Shown piece after piece: positions 39,878 through 47,559 of a stretch of DNA of 64,000 nucleotides; positions within the stretch are counted from its first letter, which is position 1, and the number at the start of each line of letters is the position of its first letter. A model generated the notes under the pieces. That model was given only the letters and a program-made list of their open reading frames with translations. It did not search any database and was not told where the DNA came from. Source of the DNA: Armatimonadota bacterium (lineage in GTDB: Bacteria > Armatimonadota > UBA5829); assembly GCA_039679645.1 (NCBI GenBank), contig JBDKUO010000039.1, positions 62,001 through 126,000 of the forward strand, in the 5' to 3' direction. The position numbers were made by a program, and so were the translations under genes.

Positions 39878-41020
39878 ATGGACAAGCTGAGAATAGGCGT
39901 TATTGGAGTATGTGGGCGAGGAAACCTTGCCAACAATTGGAAAGAGAACAGCCGTGCCGAAGTCGTGGCCGGAGTTGATGTAAAAGAAGAAAATTTTGCC
40001 GACTTCAGATCACGTTTTGGGGATTCGGTCTTTACGACACTCGACTATCGCGAGATGCTGGACCGCAAGGATATCGATGCAGTAATGATCACCTCGCCTG
40101 ACTTTATGCACGAGGAGCACGCGGTCGCGGCGCTTCAGGCAGGCAAGCATGTCTATCTTGAAAAGCCCATGGCTATCACCATAGAAGGCTGTGATCACAT
40201 TATCCGCACAGAAAAAGAGACCGGCAAGAAACTGATGGTCGGGTTCAATATGCGGTGTATGAACATATACCGCACCATGAAAGATGTTGTGGACTCAGGA
40301 ACAATCGGCGAGATTAAGACCGCATGGGTGCGTCACTTCGTATGGAGCGGCAGCCACTGGTATTTTCACGATTGGCATGCCACAAAAAAGAACTGCACTT
40401 CCCTTATGCTTCAGAAAGGCTCGCACGATATCGACATAATCCACTGGATATGCGGGTCATATGCCAAGCGTGTGACGGCATTCGGCGACATGGACTTCTT
40501 CGGAGGCGACAAACCCAACGACCTCAACTGCAGAATCTGTGATGAAAAAGATACTTGCTATGCCGAAACTCCGCATTCGGAAAGACTAATACAATGCGCT
40601 AAGCGCAAGGAAGTAGATATTGAGGACAACAACTTCCTGCTTATGCAGCTTGAATCGGGCGTAAAGGCAGCTTATCTGGAGTGTCACTTCACTCCGGATG
40701 ACGAGCGCAACTATGTATTTATCGGGACCGAAGGCAGCGTGGAGTTGTCCGAAAGAGCCAATAAGGTCTGGGTCAAGATTCGCCGCACGAATGACTACCG
40801 TGAGCTTTCGGACCGCACATACAAGATCAAAGAAGCCAAGGGATCACACGGTGGAGCTGATCCGGTTATCACTGAAGGGTTCCTGGATTATGTCATCGAT
40901 GGCAAGGCTCCAATAGCCTCGCCTATTGACGGGCGCATGAGTGTTGCGGCGGGCTGCTGTGGAGCGCAGTCTATGCGAAACGGCGGCATGCCTGTGGATA
41001 TACCGAAGCTGAAAGTCTAA
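39878..41020 (+). CDS. Gfo/Idh/MocA family oxidoreductase
   Basis: 380 residues. N-terminal NAD(P)-binding fold (IGVIGVCGRGNLA), EKPMAIT with the catalytic-type lysine, and GSHDIDIIHWICG in the C-terminal domain. An unusual cysteine stretch follows (CRICDEKDTC, then ...QCAK), resembling a small metal-binding insert known in several environmental relatives. These enzymes oxidise or isomerise sugars and sugar alcohols; the substrate is unknown. ATG 39878 follows GAGGGG. A possible promoter TTGCCT-N17-TAAAGT lies at 39760-39788. A GC-rich terminator follows. Confidence 0.9.
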   Translation: MDKLRIGVIGVCGRGNLANNWKENSRAEVVAGVDVKEENFADFRSRFGDSVFTTLDYREMLDRKDIDAVMITSPDFMHEEHAVAALQAGKHVYLEKPMAITIEGCDHIIRTEKETGKKLMVGFNMRCMNIYRTMKDVVDSGTIGEIKTAWVRHFVWSGSHWYFHDWHATKKNCTSLMLQKGSHDIDIIHWICGSYAKRVTAFGDMDFFGGDKPNDLNCRICDEKDTCYAETPHSERLIQCAKRKEVDIEDNNFLLMQLESGVKAAYLECHFTPDDERNYVFIGTEGSVELSERANKVWVKIRRTNDYRELSDRTYKIKEAKGSHGGADPVITEGFLDYVIDGKAPIASPIDGRMSVAAGCCGAQSMRNGGMPVDIPKLKV

Positions 41021-41031
41021 AAATTCAAACA

Positions 41032-41058
41032 GGCCCGGCTCATTTAATGGGCCGGGCC
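41032..41058 (+). terminator. GC-rich hairpin after the oxidoreductase gene
   Basis: GGCCCGGC (41032-41039) pairs with GCCGGGCC (41051-41058), 11-nt loop. Downstream A/C-rich sequence with no strong T-run on the plus strand. It lies between convergent genes. Confidence 0.5.
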
Positions 41059-41071
41059 GAGCAAACAAACA

Positions 41072-41347
41072 CTAATATTTATACCGTCGTGGGCTCAGCT
41101 TTGGACCTGCGACCTCAACTTCACAGATAACGTCTCTTATTCCGGGTTTGAGCCTTAATAATTTTACGATCATATGAAGCTCTGCATGGAGGTCCATATC
41201 ATCCCCGCCTCTAAGCTTTTCCAGCCTGCCTCGAAGATAGATGATGCCGTGCATCACATGCACATCCAGGCTGCCTAAATCCAACGCCGACCGTTTTGAG
41301 ATGTCTCGCATAACTTCTCTTGTCATTGCCGAATCGACTACCGTCAT
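41072..41347 (-). CDS. BON-domain-like small protein
   Basis: 91 residues. LDVHVMHGIIYLRGRLEKLRG followed by a helix and VKLLRLKPGIRDVICEVEV suits a BON fold (alpha-beta, membrane or lipid association), here cut to LDVHVMHGIIYLRG and GIRDVICEVEV. No signal peptide, so it is likely cytosolic. ATG 41347 has GGAGGGGGG 8 nt upstream, rejecting a longer frame. It converges on the oxidoreductase gene. Role unknown. Confidence 0.65.
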   Translation of the reverse strand: MTVVDSAMTREVMRDISKRSALDLGSLDVHVMHGIIYLRGRLEKLRGGDDMDLHAELHMIVKLLRLKPGIRDVICEVEVAGPKLSPRRYKY

Positions 41348-41558
41348 CCTGATCGCCCCCCTCCGCGGAAACCCCTGCGAGATAAGACAACTGACGCAAA
41401 CCGACTCAAGAGCCTGATAGATATTGGAGTATACCACTATTTTCAATAAACGCAAGACATTGGACACATGTATTTTACTGACCAATCAGGATTATTTCTA
41501 CTGTATAAGTCATTTCCAAGTTCGATGGTTACAAAACATCCGGATCAGGATTGATATG

Positions 41559-41618
41559 CTGCGGGAATTCCGCTGATTCGCAGCCTTACAACTCTGCACA
41601 CAACGTCAATTCCCGCAG
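41559..41618. terminator. inverted repeat CTGCGGGAATT after the 41635 gene
   Basis: CTGCGGGAATT (41559-41569) is complemented at 41608-41618 with a 38-nt loop. It starts 17 nt past the stop of the large minus-strand gene. It may end that transcript, though no T-run is visible. The rest of 41348-41558 shows nothing more. Confidence 0.45.
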
Positions 41619-41634
41619 AATCATATAGTCTTCG

Positions 41635-44600
41635 TCAGTAAACCACGATATCGTCCTGTTCCCTCGGCAAAATCGCCCGGCATGTCGCACCGGAGATCAG
41701 CTCACATGAGACAATTCCGGTCACTGTCACATACTTGCCCAATGCAGGTTCCGATAACGAACCTGAAACGACTCGGATGCTAGTGCCGGACCGGCTATTG
41801 ATATAGAAATATGTGGATGTCGTGGATGTAACCTTGCCCCATGTGGTCGCCAGCAACCCGATATTGTTAGGTCCGTATGCGCCGGTGATCCCCGGTGTTT
41901 GGGCGTTAAGAGCCGTGCCGCCCAGGAAATCGCCTCTTATCCCGAGGGGAGTGGGCGGATCATCCGCAATGCCCATCGGATATAGTTCGGTGCAGTTGAT
42001 CTGGCGTTCACCATCCGATATCGATATAGGACCAATAACATGCACCAGGTTATCGCGTGTAACTGATGCATTAGATACAACCTTGATGCCGCTTATTCTA
42101 TCAAGGTCCTCGATGTAGAAGTAACCCGAAAAGACCGCAGTCACGACCTTGCCTGATAGTCCGACCACAGTACCGGCAGACCGGCACTTCGCCTCTGCGA
42201 CTGTTCCTACTTCCTGTGTCGGCTGATCGTGCAGAGTAACGGCGCATGCGCAGTCCGAGTAGTTGTAAAGTCGTGAATATGTCATCAAACCCTGGCTGCC
42301 TGTGTAGAATATTTTCGGAGATAACTGCGGCACAAGGTTGGAAACGAGGGCAATCTTTGGTGACGATGACACTATACCGCCGGCATCGACTGTCGTGTAA
42401 TATATATCGGAGTTTGCTGAATCGGTTGAGCGGTAGTCTTCCCATACGACTCTGTAGACGGATCCGTCCCAGCATGCGCTCGGGCTGGACTTTGGCTTTG
42501 TGCCGCTGTCGATACATAAACCGGATGCATCGAGCAGCGAACCCGCCGTGGAGACGCGGCACCCCGAAATCCTGGTTGAGTCCGACCAAGTGACGAAGTA
42601 GTTTCCTCCGCCGTAGCATACACTCGGCGTAGTTTCACTGGTAGTAACCTGCGGCATGGCGATCCCGCCGGCATCCTGCACAGTCCCTGATGAGGTCACG
42701 CGCGCGCCGTATATTCGAGCCGAGGAGCGGTAGTCCTCCCACACCACAAAATAATTTGTTCCGTTTGATGCCGCCTGTGGTTTTAGCTGGTTGCCCGTGG
42801 CTGTGCTGATTGTCGCCGCAGCAGTGACCGCACCGCTCGATGAGACCACTGCGCCGTATATATCCGTATAGTAATTCGGCGAGACGGCCGATCTATAGTC
42901 TTCCCATGCCACAAGGAAGCTGCTCCCGTTTGACGCGGCGCATGGGTTTACCTGATCTTCGGCAGCCGTAGAGATTGACAACGGAGATATGCTTAATTTA
43001 TTAAGGCCGGAATCAAGAAACCACCCGCGTATGTCCCAATCGGTGGTCGAAAATGTTTCATTGCCCGACCATACCACCAGGTATCTACTCCCATTCCAGG
43101 CTATAGACGGTTCAACCTGTTCGCCTAAATAATTTGAAGTGATATTTACCGGTTCATCACAGAGCGGCTCGCCGTCATGGGAAATTCTTGCTGCCATGAT
43201 GTCGCTGCTTCCGTTTACTGTCTGCGACCACACGACGGCGTATTCGCTGCCGTTATCGGCAACGGAATAGTCATTTTCATCATCGAGCGCCATAGATGTC
43301 GTGACTCCGGCGGCATTTTGCACTGATCCGCTGTTTGTGACGAGTGTGGTCAAGGCATCCGAATCGGTTACACTGAAACTGCTCCAACCGGCAACAAATG
43401 CGCTGTTCGCGCCGGCCACACACCCGCACGTCGCGCCCGCCATGCCTGTGGATATCGCTATGCCCGACGTGTCGAGTACCGTGCCGCTGGTATTGAGCCT
43501 GGCTCCGCGCATTGTCCTGTCCGCGCCCTTTGCCCGCCATGCCGCCAGCAGCCTGCTGCCGTTGTACTCAATGCAGGGCATCTCCTCATCGTCGGTCTGT
43601 GTGGATATTGCGATGCCTCCTTTGTCTAAAACGGAAGCTGTGGAACTGATCCTTGCCCCGTAGACATCGGATTCAGACGAGTTTCTGTAATCTTCCCACA
43701 CGACCATGCATGTAGTGCCCATGGAACAGATACGAGGGTTCATCTGCGCGCCCGGCGCTCCGATCGTGCCCGACGATGTGCATGAGACTAAAATGTCACC
43801 GGTCAGGCGGACACCCAGCCTGGACACCCTGCAGCCGTATATATCCGTGTCGCTTGTAGTGTAATTTCTATAATCACTCCACACGACTATATAATTGGTC
43901 CCGTTGTATGCCACATCCGGCATTTCGTCATTATTGGTGGTAGTGGAGATTCCGTATCTCTTGCTGATTGTGCTGTCCGAATTGACTTTGCAGCCGTACA
44001 CATCCAGCGAAGTGCTGATCGTATCTTGCCAGACGACCAGCCAACTGCTCATATCCGACGCGACTTTCGGATAGTATTGACTTGCGGTCGATCCCGACAG
44101 GAGTATGCCCTGAGGGTCGAGCACTTCGCCGTTAGGCCGGACTCTGCAGCCGTATATGTGTTGCAGCGAGGAACGCTTATCTGCCCAGACCACAAGATAT
44201 TCTGTCCCGTTCCAGGCGACATCCGGTGCAAGCTGTTTGCCCGATGACGTGGATATCGGTATGCCGAGCACATCGAGGATTTCGCCGGCCGAACTGATCC
44301 TGCAGCCGAATATATCAGAATCGCCCGAACTGCGCGTATCCGACCAGACCGCCAGATAACCATTAGAGCCTGCCGCGATACTTACGGAGTCCTGATTGCC
44401 CGGCGCAGCGCCGTATGTCGGGCATACAAGTGTTTCTGAGCCAACCACAGGATCGACCTGGATTGGAAATTTTGCACAAGCCACGAAACTGCATGGGATG
44501 CTTATGATTAGACGCCGCCCGCTTATTTTTGGAAGACACTCGAATTTCTTGCCTGCGCTGTCGATTACCGTGACTTTGCCGTATGTAAGGACCACGCGGC

Positions 44601-45015
44601 CACTGCCGTCGGTAAAGATAATCCCAAATGGAGAGGTCCGAGGAGTGTGTGGAGAATATATCTTGCCTTCTATTACAATATCACCCATGCGGGCTGGCGG
44701 TTTATTGATAACCCATGTCTGCTCCACGCCTTTATCCAAGGCGCTGTAGCTTTCGGATATGACGTCGCCATAGTAACAGCAGATTGCGTCATTCGCTGTT
44801 TTTACCTCGGGAGCGCGGTTGAATGTAATTCGCTTTTCGCCTAACTGAAGGCAATCGAGCTTATAGCCGAAATCGCTCGTGTGAGATGATTTGCAGAAGT
44901 ATTGAAATTTATTGCCTGAAAACTCGGCTCTATAGCCGGTATGCCTGAGTGGTTCATTTGCCTGTGCCTGAATGCATAAACAGATAATAGCGGGAAGTAA
45001 GGCTAATCGTAACAT
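41635..45015 (-). CDS. giant secreted protein of tandem VVW-type repeats with shared C-terminal module
   Basis: 1126 residues. Signal peptide 1-19 (ending IQAQA). A non-repetitive N-terminal part to about 190 precedes roughly 14 repeats of 50-60 residues with consensus VVW-D-R---SDIYG-R+---G--L---GI-IST and a P-VA-NG-NYLVVW stretch, resembling the long beta-propeller-like repeat proteins of myxobacteria. The last 220 residues form two OB-like halves (FYIEDLDRISGIKV; NNIGLLATTWGKV) matching the 6158 protein. ATG 45015 is chosen; AGGAGG is 11 nt upstream. A possible promoter TTGAGC-N16-TACAAT lies in the shared gap. Surface or matrix protein by inference. Confidence 0.82.
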   Translation of the reverse strand: MLRLALLPAIICLCIQAQANEPLRHTGYRAEFSGNKFQYFCKSSHTSDFGYKLDCLQLGEKRITFNRAPEVKTANDAICCYYGDVISESYSALDKGVEQTWVINKPPARMGDIVIEGKIYSPHTPRTSPFGIIFTDGSGRVVLTYGKVTVIDSAGKKFECLPKISGRRLIISIPCSFVACAKFPIQVDPVVGSETLVCPTYGAAPGNQDSVSIAAGSNGYLAVWSDTRSSGDSDIFGCRISSAGEILDVLGIPISTSSGKQLAPDVAWNGTEYLVVWADKRSSLQHIYGCRVRPNGEVLDPQGILLSGSTASQYYPKVASDMSSWLVVWQDTISTSLDVYGCKVNSDSTISKRYGISTTTNNDEMPDVAYNGTNYIVVWSDYRNYTTSDTDIYGCRVSRLGVRLTGDILVSCTSSGTIGAPGAQMNPRICSMGTTCMVVWEDYRNSSESDVYGARISSTASVLDKGGIAISTQTDDEEMPCIEYNGSRLLAAWRAKGADRTMRGARLNTSGTVLDTSGIAISTGMAGATCGCVAGANSAFVAGWSSFSVTDSDALTTLVTNSGSVQNAAGVTTSMALDDENDYSVADNGSEYAVVWSQTVNGSSDIMAARISHDGEPLCDEPVNITSNYLGEQVEPSIAWNGSRYLVVWSGNETFSTTDWDIRGWFLDSGLNKLSISPLSISTAAEDQVNPCAASNGSSFLVAWEDYRSAVSPNYYTDIYGAVVSSSGAVTAAATISTATGNQLKPQAASNGTNYFVVWEDYRSSARIYGARVTSSGTVQDAGGIAMPQVTTSETTPSVCYGGGNYFVTWSDSTRISGCRVSTAGSLLDASGLCIDSGTKPKSSPSACWDGSVYRVVWEDYRSTDSANSDIYYTTVDAGGIVSSSPKIALVSNLVPQLSPKIFYTGSQGLMTYSRLYNYSDCACAVTLHDQPTQEVGTVAEAKCRSAGTVVGLSGKVVTAVFSGYFYIEDLDRISGIKVVSNASVTRDNLVHVIGPISISDGERQINCTELYPMGIADDPPTPLGIRGDFLGGTALNAQTPGITGAYGPNNIGLLATTWGKVTSTTSTYFYINSRSGTSIRVVSGSLSEPALGKYVTVTGIVSCELISGATCRAILPREQDDIVVY

Positions 45016-45346
45016 GTGTTGGTTGTCCTCCTTTGCTGTTGGGCTTACAGGCGCGCGACATTGCGCCCGGCTGCCTGTAATCATATCGAAGTATACCCGT
45101 CTGGCTGCCGGGAAAACCCGAGCTATGAATAATTGTATTAATGTAAGAAATAAGCTCAACAATTATTGCGCATGAGTCTGTATTAAATGACGTTAATTAT
45201 GCCAGCTCAGGCGATATATGGCACGTATCTTGCACGATACAGGGCGTGTGAGTAGGATGTATGACAGGTGCATTCGCTTATTGATGGGCCAGCACAAAAT
45301 CGTTTGAATCCCTGACAGCTCAGCAGCTAAAGGAGGGCGAAGTCTG
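45016..45346. other. divergent intergenic region with opposite promoter types
   Basis: Holds the sigma-54-type element for the right-hand gene (45219-45234) and, on the minus strand, TTGAGC-N16-TACAAT for the large repeat protein. The 45347 leader after the predicted start is about 100 nt. No structure or gene was recognised beyond these. Confidence 0.55.
45219..45234 (+). promoter_or_regulatory. sigma-54 type -24/-12 promoter
   Basis: TGGCACG-N4-TTGCA, an exact match to the core -24/-12 pattern, with invariant GG at 45220-45221 and GC at 45232-45233. The transcript would begin about 45246. It points at the PEP-CTERM gene at 45347. Confidence 0.72.
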
Positions 45347-45862
45347 ATGCGAGCGTTAATAATCGCCGCGATACTGATTGTCTGCTGTACCCCGATGATG
45401 TGCCTGCCAATTGGCGCGCAGCAATATAGCGCTCTTGTTCTTGGACAGCCTGTCGATGTCGGCGACCCCAGCGTATGGGCCTATACATTGACAAACTCAA
45501 GCACAAGCCTTAGCTATACCGCGTGGCTCTTGGCAATTGAAGTAGACGAATCCACGGATGTTCTCAATGTATCCTCGCCATCGGGATGGATATGTGACAC
45601 CACGGTGCCGCACTTCATCAGTTGGATGTATTTGACGGACGAGCTTTCTGCCGGCGATACCGAGACCGGTTTTCAAGCCAGGTTCAGTAATGCGCCTGCT
45701 TATCAGTCGTGGACGGTGATGTTCAACAATACGGATAACCCGGGAGAAAGCCCGAGTGAGTCTGGTTCTGTGGATACCGCAGTGCCTGAACCGGCAAGCG
45801 TGATAGCGCTTATTGTGGGGGTCATATCCCTTGCGGGCGCAAAAATGCGAAGGCGAGTCTAA
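45347..45862 (+). CDS. PEP-CTERM sorting-domain protein, sigma-54 promoter upstream
   Basis: 171 residues. Signal peptide about 1-25. Beta-rich middle with WAYTLTNSSTSLSYTAWLL, then a C-terminal AVPEPAS, a hydrophobic stretch and a final RRRV, the exosortase recognition pattern. Preceded by GGAGGG 9 nt before ATG 45347. The promoter pattern suggests expression by RpoN and a cognate activator (PrsR-like in other PEP-CTERM systems; inference). Likely a small envelope or matrix protein. A hairpin follows the stop at once. Confidence 0.85.
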   Translation: MRALIIAAILIVCCTPMMCLPIGAQQYSALVLGQPVDVGDPSVWAYTLTNSSTSLSYTAWLLAIEVDESTDVLNVSSPSGWICDTTVPHFISWMYLTDELSAGDTETGFQARFSNAPAYQSWTVMFNNTDNPGESPSESGSVDTAVPEPASVIALIVGVISLAGAKMRRRV

Positions 45863-45868
45863 TGTAAT

Positions 45869-45894
45869 GATAGCCCGGTATCAACCGGGCTATC
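45869..45894 (+). terminator. hairpin GATAGCCCGG after PEP-CTERM gene
   Basis: GATAGCCCGG (45869-45878) and its complement (45885-45894) around a 6-nt loop, starting 7 nt after the stop. Only a short weak T stretch follows. Confidence 0.6.
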
Positions 45895-46118
45895 GATAAA
45901 TTCCCCGGCGTTCTTAAGCAGCCAGTTGAAACCATACAAATTCCATTTCCATCCCTCCATTAATATGAAATGTCGCCGCACATTTAGCAGGATATTATTC
46001 GCTGTGGATTTCCTTTTTAGGAGGAGACTGGTAAACCTAACACCAAGGAGCATACAAGCCGATAATATATGTAGAACCCGGTAATCATACGGGCATGCAA
46101 AAGAATGAGGGAACTCTC

Positions 46119-47258
46119 ATGCAGGCAATAATATTAGCGGGTGGAAGACCTACACAGCTTCATTGTTATACAACGGACTGTCCAAAGCCGATGGTGCCGT
46201 TGTTCGACAGGCCGGTGATGGAGCACACTATAAATCTGCTTCGCAAGCACGGCATAAAGGACATAATCGCTGCTCTTTCGCACGATGCGAAGGACATCAT
46301 CGAATATTTCGGTGACGGCGCTCGCTGGGGCGTAAAGATGCGCTACTGCATCGAAAACGAGCCTTTAGGGACGGCAGGAGCCGTGAAACAGGCTCGGAAT
46401 ATGATCGACGGCAGGTTTCTGGTCATTCACGGCGATGTCGTGACCGATTTCAACCTTGCCGCCGCAGTCGAGGAGCATGAAAAGTCGTCCGCGATCGCTA
46501 CAATCCTGCTTGCCGAGACGGATGAACCGACGCAGTATGGCATTGTCGGCTGCGATGAATCGGGAAATGTGATCCGCATTCTGGAAAAGCCCAAGTCTAT
46601 CGATGCCTTTACGAACATGGTCTCGACAGGCATATATATACTCGAACCCGAAGTGATCAGCTGCATTCCATACGATGTGTCTCGTGATTTTTCCAGGCAT
46701 GTCTTCCCGGCGATGCTGGCTAATCGCGAGCCGATTAAGGCCCTGACTATGGCGGGGTATTGGTGCGATGTAGGCGATCCGGGTCACTATAGAAATGCGC
46801 ACTTCGATGCGCTGACGGGTAAATTGAAGCTCGATCTGCCCGCGACGCACATAGGCGAGGGGATATGGATCGGAGAGCGAGTTGTTGTGGACCCGTCAGT
46901 CGAGCTGTCGGCCCCTGTCTATATCGGGACGGGAGCCAATATCGGACGAGGCGCAATACTCGGCAAGCGCGTCGTTATCGGTGAAGGAAGCGTGGTCGAT
47001 GAATACGCGCAGGTCTCACACAGCGTGATTGGGAGTATGTCGTTTGTCGGTCGCAACTGTCGCATCAGCAACTGCATTGTTGGAGGCGGCTACAGTATCA
47101 CCGAAGGAAACGGTATCTCGGATAAGATGCTGATCTCCGATATCCATTACACGCAGCCGACAGTTGAAAGCTCTCCGACTATCCCGACGGCTCCGTTAAA
47201 GAGGAAAATGGAGAGCCGAAAGACAGAATCAGTAAACCAAGTGATTTACGATCTATGA
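46119..47258 (+). CDS. sugar-phosphate nucleotidyltransferase-like protein with hexapeptide domain and altered signature
   Basis: 379 residues. N-terminal nucleotidyltransferase fold (about 1-235): QAIILAGGRPTQL, then CPKPMVPLF, HGDVVTDF, EPTQYGIVG and ILEKPK; C-terminal left-handed beta-helix (PVYIGTGANIGRGA). The canonical GG-x-GTR-L signature here reads GGRPTQL, so the conserved Arg that contacts the triphosphate is replaced. Relatives make GDP-mannose or dTDP/UDP-sugars; this copy may be regulatory, like GMPPA, or have altered specificity. ATG 46119 follows GAGGG by 7 nt. The preceding 250 nt hold nothing recognised. Confidence 0.8.
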   Translation: MQAIILAGGRPTQLHCYTTDCPKPMVPLFDRPVMEHTINLLRKHGIKDIIAALSHDAKDIIEYFGDGARWGVKMRYCIENEPLGTAGAVKQARNMIDGRFLVIHGDVVTDFNLAAAVEEHEKSSAIATILLAETDEPTQYGIVGCDESGNVIRILEKPKSIDAFTNMVSTGIYILEPEVISCIPYDVSRDFSRHVFPAMLANREPIKALTMAGYWCDVGDPGHYRNAHFDALTGKLKLDLPATHIGEGIWIGERVVVDPSVELSAPVYIGTGANIGRGAILGKRVVIGEGSVVDEYAQVSHSVIGSMSFVGRNCRISNCIVGGGYSITEGNGISDKMLISDIHYTQPTVESSPTIPTAPLKRKMESRKTESVNQVIYDL

Positions 47259-47272
47259 TACTTCACAAATTT

Positions 47273-47298
47273 GGGGCAGGATTTCCGAATCCTGCCCC
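47273..47298. terminator. bidirectional terminator between convergent genes
   Basis: GGGGCAGGATT (47273-47283) and AATCCTGCCCC (47288-47298), loop TCCG, flanked by TTT and AGATTT. It ends the nucleotidyltransferase transcript and the opposing small gene. Confidence 0.75.
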
Positions 47299-47309
47299 AG
47301 ATTTGTTGT

Positions 47310-47519
47310 TTACGATTCTTCTTTCCAGCACCCGGTTACCTGGTCCTTGCACTTGGCCAGGTCTTCCTCGCTGGAATTTGCGATCTCATGCCCGCGTTCG
47401 CATTCCCACCGCACAAACTTCTTTTCGGGAAATGGCAATTTGTGCGAGGTCTGCAGCTTATATCTTGCCCTCATGTGGCGGCATGCGCCTTGTACCGGTT
47501 CAATTTCTGTCTGTGCCAT
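47310..47519 (-). CDS. small hypothetical protein with four cysteines
   Basis: 69 residues, four cysteines: one near the start (GACRHM), one in WECERGH, and the C-x5-C pair AKCKDQVTGC near the end. It could bind zinc. GGAGGG sits 5 nt before the ATG, an excellent binding site for a gene this small. Family not recognised. It ends at the shared terminator and lies between the nucleotidyltransferase and the large beta-barrel-like gene. Confidence 0.68.
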   Translation of the reverse strand: MAQTEIEPVQGACRHMRARYKLQTSHKLPFPEKKFVRWECERGHEIANSSEEDLAKCKDQVTGCWKEES

Positions 47520-47559
47520 AAATGCCCTCCGTTGAGCAAACGTTTCCCGACAGCGTTCT

